From Platerodrilus igneus (Eukaryota; Arthropoda; Insecta; Coleoptera; Lycidae), in NCBI GenBank assembly GCA_036346225.1, contig JARFIW010001480.1, positions 13,449,501-13,513,500 of the forward strand: a stretch of 64,000 nucleotides of DNA, in the 5' to 3' direction. How positions within the stretch are numbered: position 1 is the first letter of the stretch; the number at the start of each line of letters is the position of its first letter. Below the pieces are notes generated by a model. The model made no database searches. It was not told the DNA's origin and saw only the letters and a program-made list of their open reading frames with translations. The position numbers and the translations under genes were made by a program. Shown piece after piece: positions 35,521-46,450 of the stretch.

Positions 35521-37942
35521 TTGTTCGTCATTTCCAAGCAATTGTGATTTACGAACCTCGTAAAGCAATTTAGGAATTCAGTACAATGAAATGATAGTGT
35601 TATTTCCAGTTTAGGGATTTCTAGTAGTCCTGTTAGAAATACCTGGTCAAAAGAGCTTAAATTATATTTTGTATCTTTTAAAATTGATAGACGTGTAATA
35701 GTTATGTTTTGAAATGACAAATAGAGTCTAAAGTTAGATGGGATTTTATTTGCAGTTAGTTATAAGATGTTATATGATCATTATGAGAGAAATTCCAGTT
35801 GCCTCCAATGATGAAGTTACATTTGAAAAATCTATTATTGCGAAAATTGCTCTAATTTGGTAGAAAATCAAGAGTTGTTTTTAAGTACCGTACAAAACGA
35901 GATAACTAAGGAGATAAGTTAGGAATCAGAAGCAAAAACAGCTATCTGGAATATTTCGAGAAAAGAGTAAAATAGGAACGCCATTTAATACAATTCTTGT
36001 AGCAGAAAAACTATCCCAGATCAACATTTCTGAAGGGAAAAGCGGTTTTAGAAACTTTAAGTTTTGCGCATCATAGACCTCATTATAAGCTTCTCGAAGG
36101 AATGGAAGTGATCAAATTACCAAAGCGGCTCATAAGAACAATTCGTTTCGGAAAACCCTATCTACACGGAATTATGCCAAACAAGACAGATGGTTAACAA
36201 AACTAGGGCAGACCACGGGCGGTATTTATAAAACAACTTGGAAACCTTGAAATATTTGAGAATAATAAAATGTTTACTTACAATTTCTACTGCTAAAGAG
36301 CAATTTTACACGATCACTTTGAGGTTTTAATGACGTTTACAACAAGATTTTAAACTTTTAAAGTATATAATTTCTTATTACAACGAAGTATAGAATTTAA
36401 CCTTGGAATAGAATTAATAGGAAATAACGAAATGTATATTGTTTTCCATCTGAAACTAAAAATTTATTATGATTATGAAAACTTATTTAGGATTGCAATT
36501 AAATAATTTTGCAAATTTTTTAATTTTTTTCTTTTATAGAAAAATTATTTCAAGGAGAGGGATTAAAAGCTGGATAGTAAAGCTAGCACAGAAAAGTTAC
36601 AAAAACAAATTGGTTTAGCTACCTACAAAGTTGAATTACAAGTGGCATTACAAGAAGGTAGGTTATACGTATAATAGCTCAAAGAAGGAAAGCGTTTAAG
36701 GTGCAGGGCACGATACTGAAATTTAGACTAGTTTAGCTAATAGGAGAAGTGCTGCTACGAGTAAAAATAATATGTTATTAATTTTAAATTGCCCAGAAAG
36801 GGCGGGAACTCCGTATCAATTTCAAAAGTGCACCTGTTAGCTTTCAATGGTCCAGAAGTGGGTTCGTATGACAAAATGATAAAAATAATAAAATCTAAAA
36901 TGTAAAATGGCCGAAAAGTAGGATTACGTTACAAATACTACTTATCTCGAAAGGTTTTACTAACTGTTAAAATTAAAGACGTCAAACCGCCAAAAGAAAA
37001 ATGGCAAACAATGAAGGAACGCGGGTGTTCGGAGAAAAATGGAAAAAACTGATGACATCAAATTAGAAACATATTTAGGTTTACTCTTGTTGGATGGGGT
37101 ATATAAATCACACGGTAAGTCGTTGAAGAGTTCGTGGGATAAAGAGTCTGGACGATTTATTTTTCGTGCTACTATGTCTAAACTTTAACAATCTCACACG
37201 TATGATAATGATTTGATAATCGTGATGACAAGCCAGAATGCAAAAGTAAAGACAAATTAGCTGCTGTACGAGTGGTTTGGGATCAATGGGTTGACAATTT
37301 GCCAAAATGTTATAATCCAGGAGAAAACGTAGCTATAAACGAGCAATTAGTTGTTTTTCAAGAGAGATGCCCATTCAAACAATATATTCCTCTTAAGCCT
37401 GAAAACTATGGTGTCAGAATGTGAGCACTTTGCTATGGTAGCACAAGCTATGCTGAAATATGCAAGTATATATGGGTAAATTACCAGGAGAATAAAGAGA
37501 AAAAGGCAAGGTTATAGAGTAGTTAGATATTTAACGCAAAACTTACAAGGAAGGGATTTGACTTGTGATAATTTCTTTACTTTCTATCAGTTAGGACAGT
37601 TTTTATTGCAGCGATAGATAACGATGCTAGGTACGGTTTGAAAAAATAAACCCGAGTTACCAATTGGAATATCCGATTTCAGAAATGATGAAGTTTATTC
37701 CTCTAAATTTGTATCTTCAAAGGATACGTGTGTTCTGTTATACATAACGAAAAATTGAACAAATTGAGTTGTTATATTGAGTACACTTCACACAACCGAA
37801 AAGGTTACAGACATGATTGATATGAAACCGCAAACAATCCTAGACTATAATGCTACAAAAGGTACTGTAGATGCATTAGACAAATTAGTAGCGACATACA
37901 CTACAAAAAAAAATGAACCAGCGTAGACCAATGAACGATTTT

Positions 37943-37979
<37 letters not shown>

Positions 37980-38110
37980 CTGTGTTAATAGGGTCATTTA
38001 GAGGTAGTTAGGACCAAGAGTATAGCGCACTCCACATAAAATACATAAGGGCTCTGAAAACCACACAGTTTTCTTAAAAAAACAAGAAATACAATGATTA
38101 GACTGGAAAG
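35521..38110 (+). pseudogene. Decayed piggyBac transposase
   Basis: The N-terminal region (35521-35940) recurs at 45960-46400. Farther on, shifting frames give LETYLGLLLLDGVYKS and KLAAVRVVWDQWVDNLPKCY, then INEQLVVFQERCPFKQYIP (usual VDEQLxxFRGRxxFRQYxP), LTCDNFFTFYQLGQFLLQR and TILDYNATKGTVDALDKLV (usual YNxTKGGVDxxDxM). These are the DDE-domain blocks of piggyBac transposases. The first catalytic Asp is Asn here (INEQL). Many stops are present. A (TA)n tract at 37947-37977 sits inside the RPMNDFTI...IAV segment, which in the family reads RWPxxxFYNILDIAxVN, so it grew within coding sequence. Confidence 0.75.
37947..37977. repeat. (TA)n microsatellite inside piggyBac remnant
   Basis: An uninterrupted TA run flanked by coding blocks of the transposase on both sides. 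Confidence 0.9.
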
Positions 38111-38215
38111 TAAATGGCAACGCCCTGTATATAAATAACAATCGTAATTAATTTGGTTAATAAAAAATACTTCGAAGATTTATTTGAATAAAACAAATCC
38201 GCAAGTTGTTAAAGA

Positions 38216-38271
38216 ATCCTGGTTTTGCCGGAACCTTGCGTTTATCAATTACACCACCAAGAGCGATAATA
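38216..38271 (-). pseudogene. Partial tRNA-like sequence, minus strand
   Basis: It covers the acceptor to anticodon arm of the tRNA-like head seen complete at 38364-38437, in reverse orientation. It forms an inverted pair with that copy. Confidence 0.6.
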
Positions 38272-38363
38272 CAATTGGGAAATTTATAAATTTAAATCGT
38301 GTACACAACTATATATAAACCTAACTTTCAATTACGTTTGGCATTTTTGTCAATCAATCAATC

Positions 38364-38562
38364 GGTCTCGGTGGCGTAATTGGTAAACGCATGATTCCGG
38401 TAAAATCAGGATACAGGTTCAAATCCTGTCCAAGACCTTATATTTTCCATCTTTCAATTACTTGCTCGATTTGAAATGATCATTTGGGCTTTGTATAAAA
38501 GTGCAAGTTATTATTTCATCTTATTCACTGTAATACTATAGTATTTATCAACTTAGCTTGTG

Positions 38563-38563
<1 letters not shown>
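38364..38563 (+). mobile_element. tRNA-like SINE, family 2, with (TA)n tail
   Basis: The first 74 bases (38364-38437) fold as a tRNA cloverleaf. The acceptor pairs GGTCTCG with CAAGACC with one mismatch. The anticodon stem is TGATT/AATCA around loop CCGGTAA, and the T arm is ACAGG-TTCAAAT-CCTGT. A body of about 125 bp follows (TTATATTTTCCATCTTTCAA...), then a (TA)n tail. The base before the anticodon position is C rather than the invariant T, so it is not a working tRNA. Complete tRNA-like heads also occur at 42852-42925 and 45775-45848 on the minus strand. Confidence 0.75.

Positions 38564-38564
<1 letters not shown>

Positions 38565-38594
<30 letters not shown>
38565..38594. repeat. (TA)n microsatellite
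   Basis: This is the tail of the SINE and the left edge of direct repeat R1. Confidence 0.9.
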
Positions 38595-38602
<8 letters not shown>

Positions 38603-40564
38603 GGTTTTAAAGGGTTAAATTTAGGTATGAACAAGGCAATTTCATACACTTTGTATATAGGAAAAAACCATAATTTACGTGCGAAATTTATTTCATTTAG
38701 TTAATTTAAAGTAACAAGTATTACCATAATTTTACAATTAGTGATTAAAATTTAGTTAGGTTTAATAATACCAAGGCGAAACGCTTTTACTAACAAACAA
38801 ACACGTCGAATATAGGAAATACCTTGATACGCAAACTCCTAGAAATGTTATTTTAAAACGTTTGTTAATTGAACACCTGCATGTTTTGGAAAGGTCATGT
38901 TTGCCTTATTTATGTAGATAAAAGACAAGTTTTGAGGTATATTGTGCAAACGGTTGAATTTTTCGCATAAATGCTAACTAAAAGTTTCCTTAAAGCGCAA
39001 AAGGGATGAACAATCAATGATATGCTTTGGAATGAGACAGGCATAATAGCAGTTCACTTCGAAACGCACGTACTCAGTCCACGTGGGTTAGATAGCACGC
39101 GGACAGTGATCTCGATTTTCTACCACTTAAGCGAGGGTAGAAGGAAACATCTAATATGCATAAGAGAAGAATAGAGTTAATATAGGCGGGGTTTTTAAGA
39201 CGTCACTGATTTATCATTGGTCTAAATAGTTAGTTGTACAACAGACGAGCACGGGAAAAATTGAATGCGGGCTTTTCGGAAAATATCATAACGACGAGCT
39301 AAATTTCAAAGATTTGAAAACGGTTATACCAAAATTTGAAAAAGTATTATTTTAAATTAAATATATCGCGTGAAGAGTGGCCTAGAGGTGGCATTTTGAG
39401 TTGTATAAATACTCTAAGAGAATTAGCATCGCTCTCTTTGGTATTCTGAGCTCTCTTTGACTTCGCTCTTTGACTTATTTAATTTGCATTGCTTACTACT
39501 GGAGGTGCAACAGATATTTTAACAAGCTCGTAAAGTAAAGTAAAGTAACGTAAATTAAATTCTGCAATAATAGAAAAGTGTAATATACTTGGATTTGGAT
39601 TTGGATGAATCTTGAAAGAATAGCATGCAGCACAACTTTGATGGTGTTCATCTATAAATAGCTGGAGGCGGCAAGCAGAGCAGAACCACGAGACCGATGG
39701 TGCAGGAACTTAACTACATCGTCAACAGAGATGGATTCTTCAAGTTTCCAGGTAACGCATTAGAATTTGCTGGTTGGTTTTAAACTGTGGATATAATTTG
39801 TGATGTGTAAGAGTGAGCTTTGATGGTATTTTTCGTCATTTTGCGTATTGAAAAGAATACGTATAACTAACTTTTATTATGGTATTTGAATATAAATCTA
39901 AAGGTGTATATAAAGCTTATTAACATTCCTCATGAATTTAAAATTTTATGTTAAGAGTACATGGGTTTTTTTGTGTTTGTAGTAAGAGTATGTAAAGTAA
40001 AAAGCATACATTAATAAAATAAACTGGGTTATCATGAGCTCACCATACTCCAGAGTGTAATAGTTAGAAAAAATATAAATGAGGTATTATACAGGGCCCA
40101 TTTACACCTGTTACATTAAATGTGTTTAATATTTCAATTTAAAATCCTGGACTTTAAAAAGATAGAATTTATTGAGGTGTAACTTGAGCACCGAAATGTA
40201 AATAATCTTGAATTATTATTTGTAAATAGTGGTAAATAAATATTGTACGATTGTTGTATTATTTTGTGGTTTTATCGAGAGTGTGCGTGAACGGTACAGA
40301 GAATGATAGGAAATCTAGATATCCAAGACGAGGCCCAACTGAGCTATCCAGGGAGCTGCTGAAGTAATTAAGTTGATGGAGCAGGAATCTGGGTAAGAAT
40401 TTTTTTTTTTGAAAATTCTCCTTTTTGTAAAATTTATGAAGATTTTTTGCTAAATTAATAAATTCTCGAAGGTTATTTTTTACTCTGGCGAGGCTTTATA
40501 GAGATTACACGGCACTTTATGACGCACAATTCGTGAGGCTCGATTTATAGAGGATGACACGGCA
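38595..40564 (+). repeat. Long direct repeat R1 (about 2 kb)
   Basis: It aligns in the same orientation with R2 (43222-45180), from GTAGTGGTTTTAAAGGGTTAA to CTCTGGCGAGG...CACGGCAA. Both keep a TATA box (TATAAATA, 39414-39421), a splice-donor-like CAG|GTAACGCATT (39750) and a poly(A) signal AATAAA (40235-40240) followed by a GT-rich run. This is what LTRs of a retroelement, or copies of a small transcription unit, would contain. No long ORF is present. The end near 40490-40565 carries a tandem duplication of the CGAGGCTTTATAGAG...CACGGCA block. Confidence 0.65.
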
Positions 40565-40565
40565 A

Positions 40566-40611
<46 letters not shown>
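40565..40611. repeat. (TA)n microsatellite
   Basis: A long TA run with one G, at the right edge of R1. It is followed by TTGCTGTGTT, the same bases that follow the (TA)n at 37977. Confidence 0.9.
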
Positions 40612-40612
<1 letters not shown>

Positions 40613-42734
40613 CTGTGTTTCCTCTCATATCTGCAGGTACTGGCCCTTTCAAAAAAACATTCGAGCCCCACAGTTTGGGCGTCAAGAATGCTGTGAAACC
40701 TTTTAAATCACCTGGTCCGTTGATTCCTTCTGTTAATCGCCTCGGCTGCTCCTCTAGATAACTTCCATCCTCAATCATAAAAATTAAACAACACATTCCT
40801 ACCACAAACATCAACGTTAACTCTATTTACATCAATATTCAGAATACATTAAATTTTCAAATTAAATTTCAGCATAAAATTCAGTTTTAAAAGAATTTCA
40901 GGATTAATTTTATTATCATTTTACTGTGCATCCAGAATTAAAGTCCTTGTTGGATGCCTACTAATTAATATAACAATATAAGCAGACCGGAGTCTGAGTA
41001 TAAAGGAGCATCTACCACCCTTTACGTTAATTAACCAGGTTTGTCTAATTGAGCTCAAAGACATACCCAAAGTTTCATCATATTCCCGAACATCAAAACA
41101 AAATACCCTTTTACTTAAACAAGCAAATTTCATCTTAAAATTAAACTTTTATGGTTAGAACAATTTCACTAATGTCCATTTAAAGTAAATCAATTATAAA
41201 GTCATTCAATACACACAAAAATGTCAAACAAAATAGTATAATTTACCTGAAGGTTACTGTCCTCGTAGCTTCAAAGTATCGTTTCTTTAGTTAATCACAC
41301 CATTCACCAGGATTATATTTACGGCTTCTGATTCTCTACGCTTTTAAATTTTCTCCATCACCATCCATTCAAAGTCGTTTCTGGGCCTTTCCGGAACTCA
41401 TCTGTGTTTATCTGACCCTTGTTTCATGGATCCAGACACGTATTTGAACCATTTAATTATTAACACCCCCGAAAAATAGCAAAGAAATTCATGCTTCTGT
41501 CACCAATATACGCCAAAACTGCCTACTTTTGTGTATACATTCGTCGTTGTAAATTTTGCTAATTGGTACAGTGAAACTAAATTTTATTACCTTGTATCTA
41601 AGTGCACTGAAGTACATTCATGTTAGCACGTTAATAACAAGCTATTTTGAATCACTAAAATATACTAGCAAACTTTACATTATTTAATCAAACTAAAATG
41701 CACGGTTTAATATCTTCAATCAAGTCGCGTATGTACGAGCTTTTAACGCATCGAATCGTCAAAAGTCTAAGAGTCTAAGAGAGCTTGTTTATCTTCATCT
41801 CGGTATATATAGCAAAAAGCCTGTCTATCGGTCTGTTCCCCAAAACGGGTAATTCTAAAGAATTTCTCATGCCATGTTCCCAGTCTGCCGCTCACGCGTC
41901 GATTTTTACGAATTTTCACTCGCCCCATTTAAATCTCAGAAAATTTCCACACGGCACGCAAGCCTGTCCGAGAAAAACTAATTGATTTTGTACAGAAATT
42001 GTTGTTCTACCTCTGATATTTGCATCCTATTTTTAACCAATTGTGACCCCCGTGACGTTGCTTAAATCCCGCCTTTTACATAATGTTTCTTTGCTTGACG
42101 CATTTTCTCTTTCCTTCTCTACCGTGTTCTTATTGGTGCAACTTGATATACTTTATTATCGATTATTTTAGTCCACATGGAGTGTGAAATACCCATCTTT
42201 AGCAATTCTCGTAACTATTATGCGACGTTTTCCCCAAGATTCTTTGAAACATTAATTATCTGCAAAATTTACGCCGAATGTGATATTTAAACTACGCAGG
42301 TGTTCAAAATAATATTAATTCTCAGAGCTTTATTCCGTGGTATTTTAATCTTGGGTTTTTACAAGTTTCTATAGGTATTATATGTTATTAACGGTTTAAT
42401 TAACTCCAATTAAAATTGATTTCTATCCTTTTCATTTTTAGCGAATACAACTTAAATATTAATTATTATATGTACACTTTGTTTTACTACCGGTTACTTA
42501 AATAGAGTTAATTAAGATAAATTTTGCACGTAATTTCCATTTGTTTAGGAATAATTACATTACACGCAGAGCTTTTCACTACTGCTTCGTCTTATAAATA
42601 ATTTAAATTTCTTATTTTTACTGAAACAACCGAGTTTATTTATGCTTCATGGTTTTAATAACGCGTATTATTTAATGAAATTCCTTATACACGGTGATTA
42701 AAATTATTTGATGTGATTATTTAATTTTCTACCC
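40612..42734. other. Unassigned AT-rich region between R1 and R2
   Basis: I see no recognisable coding domain. If R1 and R2 are LTRs this would be their decayed interior, but no gag, reverse transcriptase, PBS or polypurine tract was found. Confidence 0.35.
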
Positions 42735-42925
42735 TGGTCTAAATATGAGTAATATATATAGTGAATAAGGTGAAATAATAACTTAGATTTTTATGCAAAG
42801 CCCAATTAATCATTTCAAATCGAGCTAGTAATTGAAAGATGGAAAATATAAGATCTAGGACAGGACTTGCACCTGTATCCTGGTTTTGCCGGAACCATGC
42901 GTTTACCAATTACGCCACCAAGACC
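42735..42925 (-). mobile_element. tRNA-like SINE, family 2, minus-strand copy
   Basis: The 74-base head (42852-42925) reads GGTCTTGGTGGCGTAATTGG on the minus strand, with anticodon stem TGGTT/AACCA and loop CCGGCAA. The body follows toward 42735 with a short TA tail. It lies head-to-head with a truncated plus-strand copy at 42979. Confidence 0.7.
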
Positions 42926-42978
42926 GATGACACAACTGGGAAATTTACAAATTTAAATCGTGTACACAACTATACATA

Positions 42979-43165
42979 AACGCATGGTTTTGGCAAAACC
43001 AGAATACAGGTTCAAGTCCTGTGCAAGACCTTATATTTTCCATCTTTCAATTACTAGCTCGATTTGAAATGATCATTTGGGCTTTGCATAAAAGTCTAAG
43101 TTATTATTTCATCTTATTCACTGTAATACTATAGTATTTATCAACTTACCTTGTGTAATTAACTA
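42979..43165 (+). mobile_element. tRNA-like SINE, family 2, 5'-truncated
   Basis: It starts at AACGCATGG, inside the D arm of the head (42979-43030), and continues through the body to (TA)n. The copy at 45459 is truncated at the same base. Confidence 0.7.
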
Positions 43166-43168
43166 TCT

Positions 43169-43169
<1 letters not shown>

Positions 43170-43217
<48 letters not shown>

Positions 43218-43221
43218 ATAT
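43170..43221. repeat. (TA)n microsatellite
   Basis: A TA tract with one TTTA interruption, at the left edge of R2. Confidence 0.9.
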
Positions 43222-45180
43222 ATTGTAGTGGTTTTAAAGGGTTAAATTTGTAGTCAACAAAGCAATTTTCTAACACCCTGTAGAGAGAGGAACCATGTAT
43301 ATACGCGCAAAATTAATTTCATTTAATTAATTTAAATTAGCAAATATTGACATAATTTTATAACTAGGGATTAGAAGGTAATAGATTCGCAAAGAAAATC
43401 AGGTTTATAAGCCAACAGAAATTAGTAATTAATTTAATGTAGTTTAATTTAAGGGGTTATAACGTCAGAAAACGCAGCAAAGCATGTAAAATCAATAAAT
43501 CCGAGGTGAATAGCTTTCATTATAACAAACAAATATATCGGTTGGGTTAAATACCATGAAAAGAAGCTCTGAGAATTGTTATTTTAAACGTTCGTTAATT
43601 GAACACCTGCATGTTTTGAAAGGTCGACTTCTATGTATTTTGGAGCATAGCAAGACAAGTTTCAAGAAATATTGTTCAACCGACAGTCGCAAAGCACGTA
43701 ATCAATCCACGTGGACGCGGGCAGCTATATAGATTTTCTACCACCCAAGCAAGGTTAGAACGCGACATCCAATATGCATAAGACGGGAATAGAGATATCA
43801 CAGGCGGGGTTTTAAGACGTCATTGAAATGTATGATTGGTCGAAATGGTTAGTTTGAGAATAGACGAGCACGCGACAGGTGGATGTGATAGTTTTGTTGA
43901 GATAGCGTGTGACGCGAGAATATTTCTGGAAGCTTAAAACGGTTAGACAAAATTTGGAGAAATATTATTTCACAATTAGGTATTTCGCGCAAAGTGTGGC
44001 CAAAGGGGCCTAGCTTGATGATATAAATACGGGAACTAAACTAATAGGGCTCTTTTTATTCTTTAATCTGGCATCGCATAACGACATACAAAAAGCAACT
44101 GACGAAGCTTGTAAGTATTAAAATTTGTAAAGTTTAGTATTAAATTGTGTTGACCTAATAGTTAGTAACGCGTATAGTGTCGAGTTTATTTAAATTTAAC
44201 TGAGGTCCAACGAATACTTTAACAAGCTCGTAAATTAATAAAGCGATAAATAACAAGTGTAATATACACGGGTATGGGTATTGAAATTGATATTGGATGG
44301 GTACCAGGAAGCGCAACTTAGATTGTGGTCATCTTTAAAACATCTTGTGGAGCCGCACGCAAAACCAATTGGCTGAGGGGTTCAGGAACATAATACATCG
44401 TCAACGAAGATGGAATCTTCAAGCTTTTCCAGGTAACGCATTTGAATTTGTTGTTTTTTTGTTATTAACTGTTAAAATTGTGATGTGTGAGAGTGAACTT
44501 TATTGGGTATTTTACGGTATTTTACGTATTGAAAAGGATACATATAGCTGACTATTAATATGGTATTTTGAATATAAAACAAAAGGTCTACGTAAAGCTT
44601 ATTGAATTGCTTGATGAATTTAAATTTAATTGTTAAGAGTGCATGGGTTTTTTTTAAGTTTGTAGTAATAGTATGCAAAGTGGAAAGCATACATTTATAA
44701 ACTGGGTTATTATGAGCTCACCATATTCCAGTGTAGTAATAAACAAAGAGAAGGTGTTATTTAGGGCCCATTTACTCCTGTTGCTTTAAATGTGCTAGAA
44801 ATTTCAATTTTAAAAAACAAGGACTTGACAAAAGTAGCATTTATTGAGGTGTAACTTGAACAGCTAACTGTAAATAACTATGAATATTATTATTTGTAAA
44901 TAGTGGTTAATAAATATTGTATGATTGTTGTATTATTTTGTGATTTTATTTGAATGGTGTGTGAACGGAAAAGAAAATGAGAGTAAATTTAGGTATACGA
45001 GAAGAAGCACAGCTGAGCTAGCCAGGGAAGCGGCGGAAGAAATTAATTTGATAAAGCAGAAAGCGGGCAAGGAAAATTTTGTGAATTTTAGATTTGTAAA
45101 TTGATTTTTTTGTAACTGGCAAATACCAGAGCTTGAATGTTTTTTTACTCTGGCGAGGTCTTATAGGGATTCCACGGCAA
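43222..45180 (+). repeat. Long direct repeat R2 (about 2 kb)
   Basis: This is the partner of R1. It keeps TATAAATA (44022-44029), CAGGTAACGCATT with GT at 44433, and AATAAA (44909-44914) with a GT-rich run after it. It has many substitutions and small indels against R1, so the pair is old or represents separate insertions. Its right end abuts a TA tract and then the hammerhead-like sequence. Confidence 0.65.
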
Positions 45181-45200
45181 TATATATATATATATATATA
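45180..45200. repeat. (TA)n microsatellite
   Basis: A short TA tract between R2 and the hammerhead-like sequence. Confidence 0.85.
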
Positions 45201-45206
45201 AACCAC

Positions 45207-45251
45207 TTCATCCTGATGAGATCCAGCGAGAGATCGAAACTAGTCGATGAA
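45207..45251 (+). ncRNA. Minimal (type I) hammerhead ribozyme candidate
   Basis: All catalytic-core elements are present in order. Stem I 5' arm TTCATC (45207-45212); conserved core CTGATGA (45213-45219); stem II GATC (45220-45223), loop of 8, GATC (45232-45235); conserved GAAA (45236-45239); a very short stem III as the palindrome ACTAGT (45239-45244); the cleavage triplet GTC (45243-45245); and stem I 3' arm GATGAA (45246-45251), a perfect partner of TTCATC. Cleavage would follow C45245. The tiny palindromic stem III is typical of hammerheads in Penelope-like elements and related retroelements, which are thought to work as dimers. No Penelope reverse transcriptase or GIY-YIG endonuclease was found nearby. 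Confidence 0.85.
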
Positions 45252-45423
45252 TGTTTATTCCCTTTATGAAACAAACAAATTCTTTCATTTATGGCTATGC
45301 AAATTACTAGCTTGCTTTGGATAGTTAAAAATCCTCTTTCAATTCTTCGTAAAGTGGGTGTCTATCTATACATCGTATATACTGTTTTATTTATTAAAAT
45401 TGCTATAAGCAATTATTTTTAAT

Positions 45424-45426
<3 letters not shown>
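45252..45426 (+). other. Sequence downstream of the hammerhead candidate
   Basis: This 175-bp AT-rich segment runs to the next (TA)n tract. It may belong to the element carrying the ribozyme. No second copy was seen in the window. Confidence 0.35.

Positions 45427-45458
<32 letters not shown>
45427..45458. repeat. (TA)n microsatellite
   Basis: A TA tract directly before a truncated family-2 SINE. Confidence 0.9.
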
Positions 45459-45460
<2 letters not shown>

Positions 45461-45645
45461 CGCATGGTTCTGGCAAAACCAGGATACAGGTTCAAGTCCT
45501 GTCCAAGACCTTATATTTTCCATCTTTCAATTACTAGCTCGATTTGAAATGATCATTTGGGCTTTTCTTAAAGTCTAAATTATTATTTCATCTTATTCAC
45601 TATAATACGATAGTATTTATCAACTTACCTTGTGTAATTAACTAC

Positions 45646-45648
<3 letters not shown>
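45459..45648 (+). mobile_element. tRNA-like SINE, family 2, 5'-truncated
   Basis: It begins AACGCATGG, as at 42979. The tRNA-like part ends at 45510. The body runs to the (TA)n at 45650. Confidence 0.7.

Positions 45649-45649
<1 letters not shown>

Positions 45650-45682
<33 letters not shown>
45650..45682. repeat. (TA)n microsatellite shared by two facing SINEs
   Basis: It lies between the tail of the plus-strand copy and the tail of the minus-strand copy, giving a large palindrome centred on TA. Confidence 0.9.
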
Positions 45683-45687
<5 letters not shown>

Positions 45688-45848
45688 ATAAGATGAAATA
45701 ATAACTTGGACTTTTATGCAAAGCCCAAATGATCATTTCAAGTCGAGCTAGTAATTGAAAGATGCAAAATATAAGGTCTTGGACAGGACTTGAACCTGTA
45801 TCCTGGTTTTGCCGGAACCATGCGTTTACCAATTACGCCACCGAGACC
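45683..45848 (-). mobile_element. tRNA-like SINE, family 2, minus-strand copy
   Basis: The complete 74-base head is at 45775-45848, with anticodon stem TGGTT/AACCA. The body reads on the minus strand toward the TA tract. It is tail-to-tail with the copy at 45459-45648. Confidence 0.75.
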
Positions 45849-45959
45849 GATGACGACAATTGAAAATTTTACATATATAAATCTTGCTCTCTTATAGTTG
45901 TTAAACTTGTCCTAGGATCGCTGTCAAAATAATAAAAAATTTTAAGTTTGACATTTTAC

Positions 45960-46450
45960 GTTTATGATTTACAAACGTCGTAAAGCAATTTAGGAATTTA
46001 GTACAATGAATTGGTATTGTTACTTGCAGTTTAGGGATTTCTAGGAGTTCTGTTAGCAATACCTGGTCAAAAGAGCTTAAATTAGATTTTGTTTCTTTTA
46101 AAGTTGATAGACGTGTAATAATTATGTTTTGAAATTAAGAATAGTCTAAAATTAGATGGAATTTCATTTGCAGTTAGTTATAAGATAGGTAGTATGATTA
46201 TTGTGAGAGGATGTCTAGTTACCTCCAATGATGAAGTTACATTTGAGAAAGGCCGTTATTTCGAAAATTGCTCTAATTTGGTAGAAAATCGGGAGTTGTT
46301 TTTAGTTACGGTACAAAACGAGATAACTGAGGAGACAAGTTTAGAATCAGAAGCAAATAGAGCTATCCGGAATAACAGTCTTCCTGGTAGTAAAGATATC
46401 GCCAGGACTTGGCGGTTTAGCTCCTTTAATTGGGGTAGTTTCTATATCTA
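45960..46450 (+). pseudogene. N-terminal fragment of piggyBac-like element
   Basis: It matches 35540-35940 closely (shared GTAAAGCAATTTAGGAATT, ACCTGGTCAAAAGAGCTTAAA and CTCCAATGATGAAGTTACATTTGA). The open frame 46194-46451 corresponds to the N-terminal acidic region of the decayed transposase gene at 35780-36000. The DDE domain is absent. Confidence 0.6.

Noticed and set aside
38364..38437. Functional tRNA gene
   Set aside because: The base before the anticodon is C instead of T, the acceptor stem has a mismatch, and the sequence occurs as repeated SINE heads.
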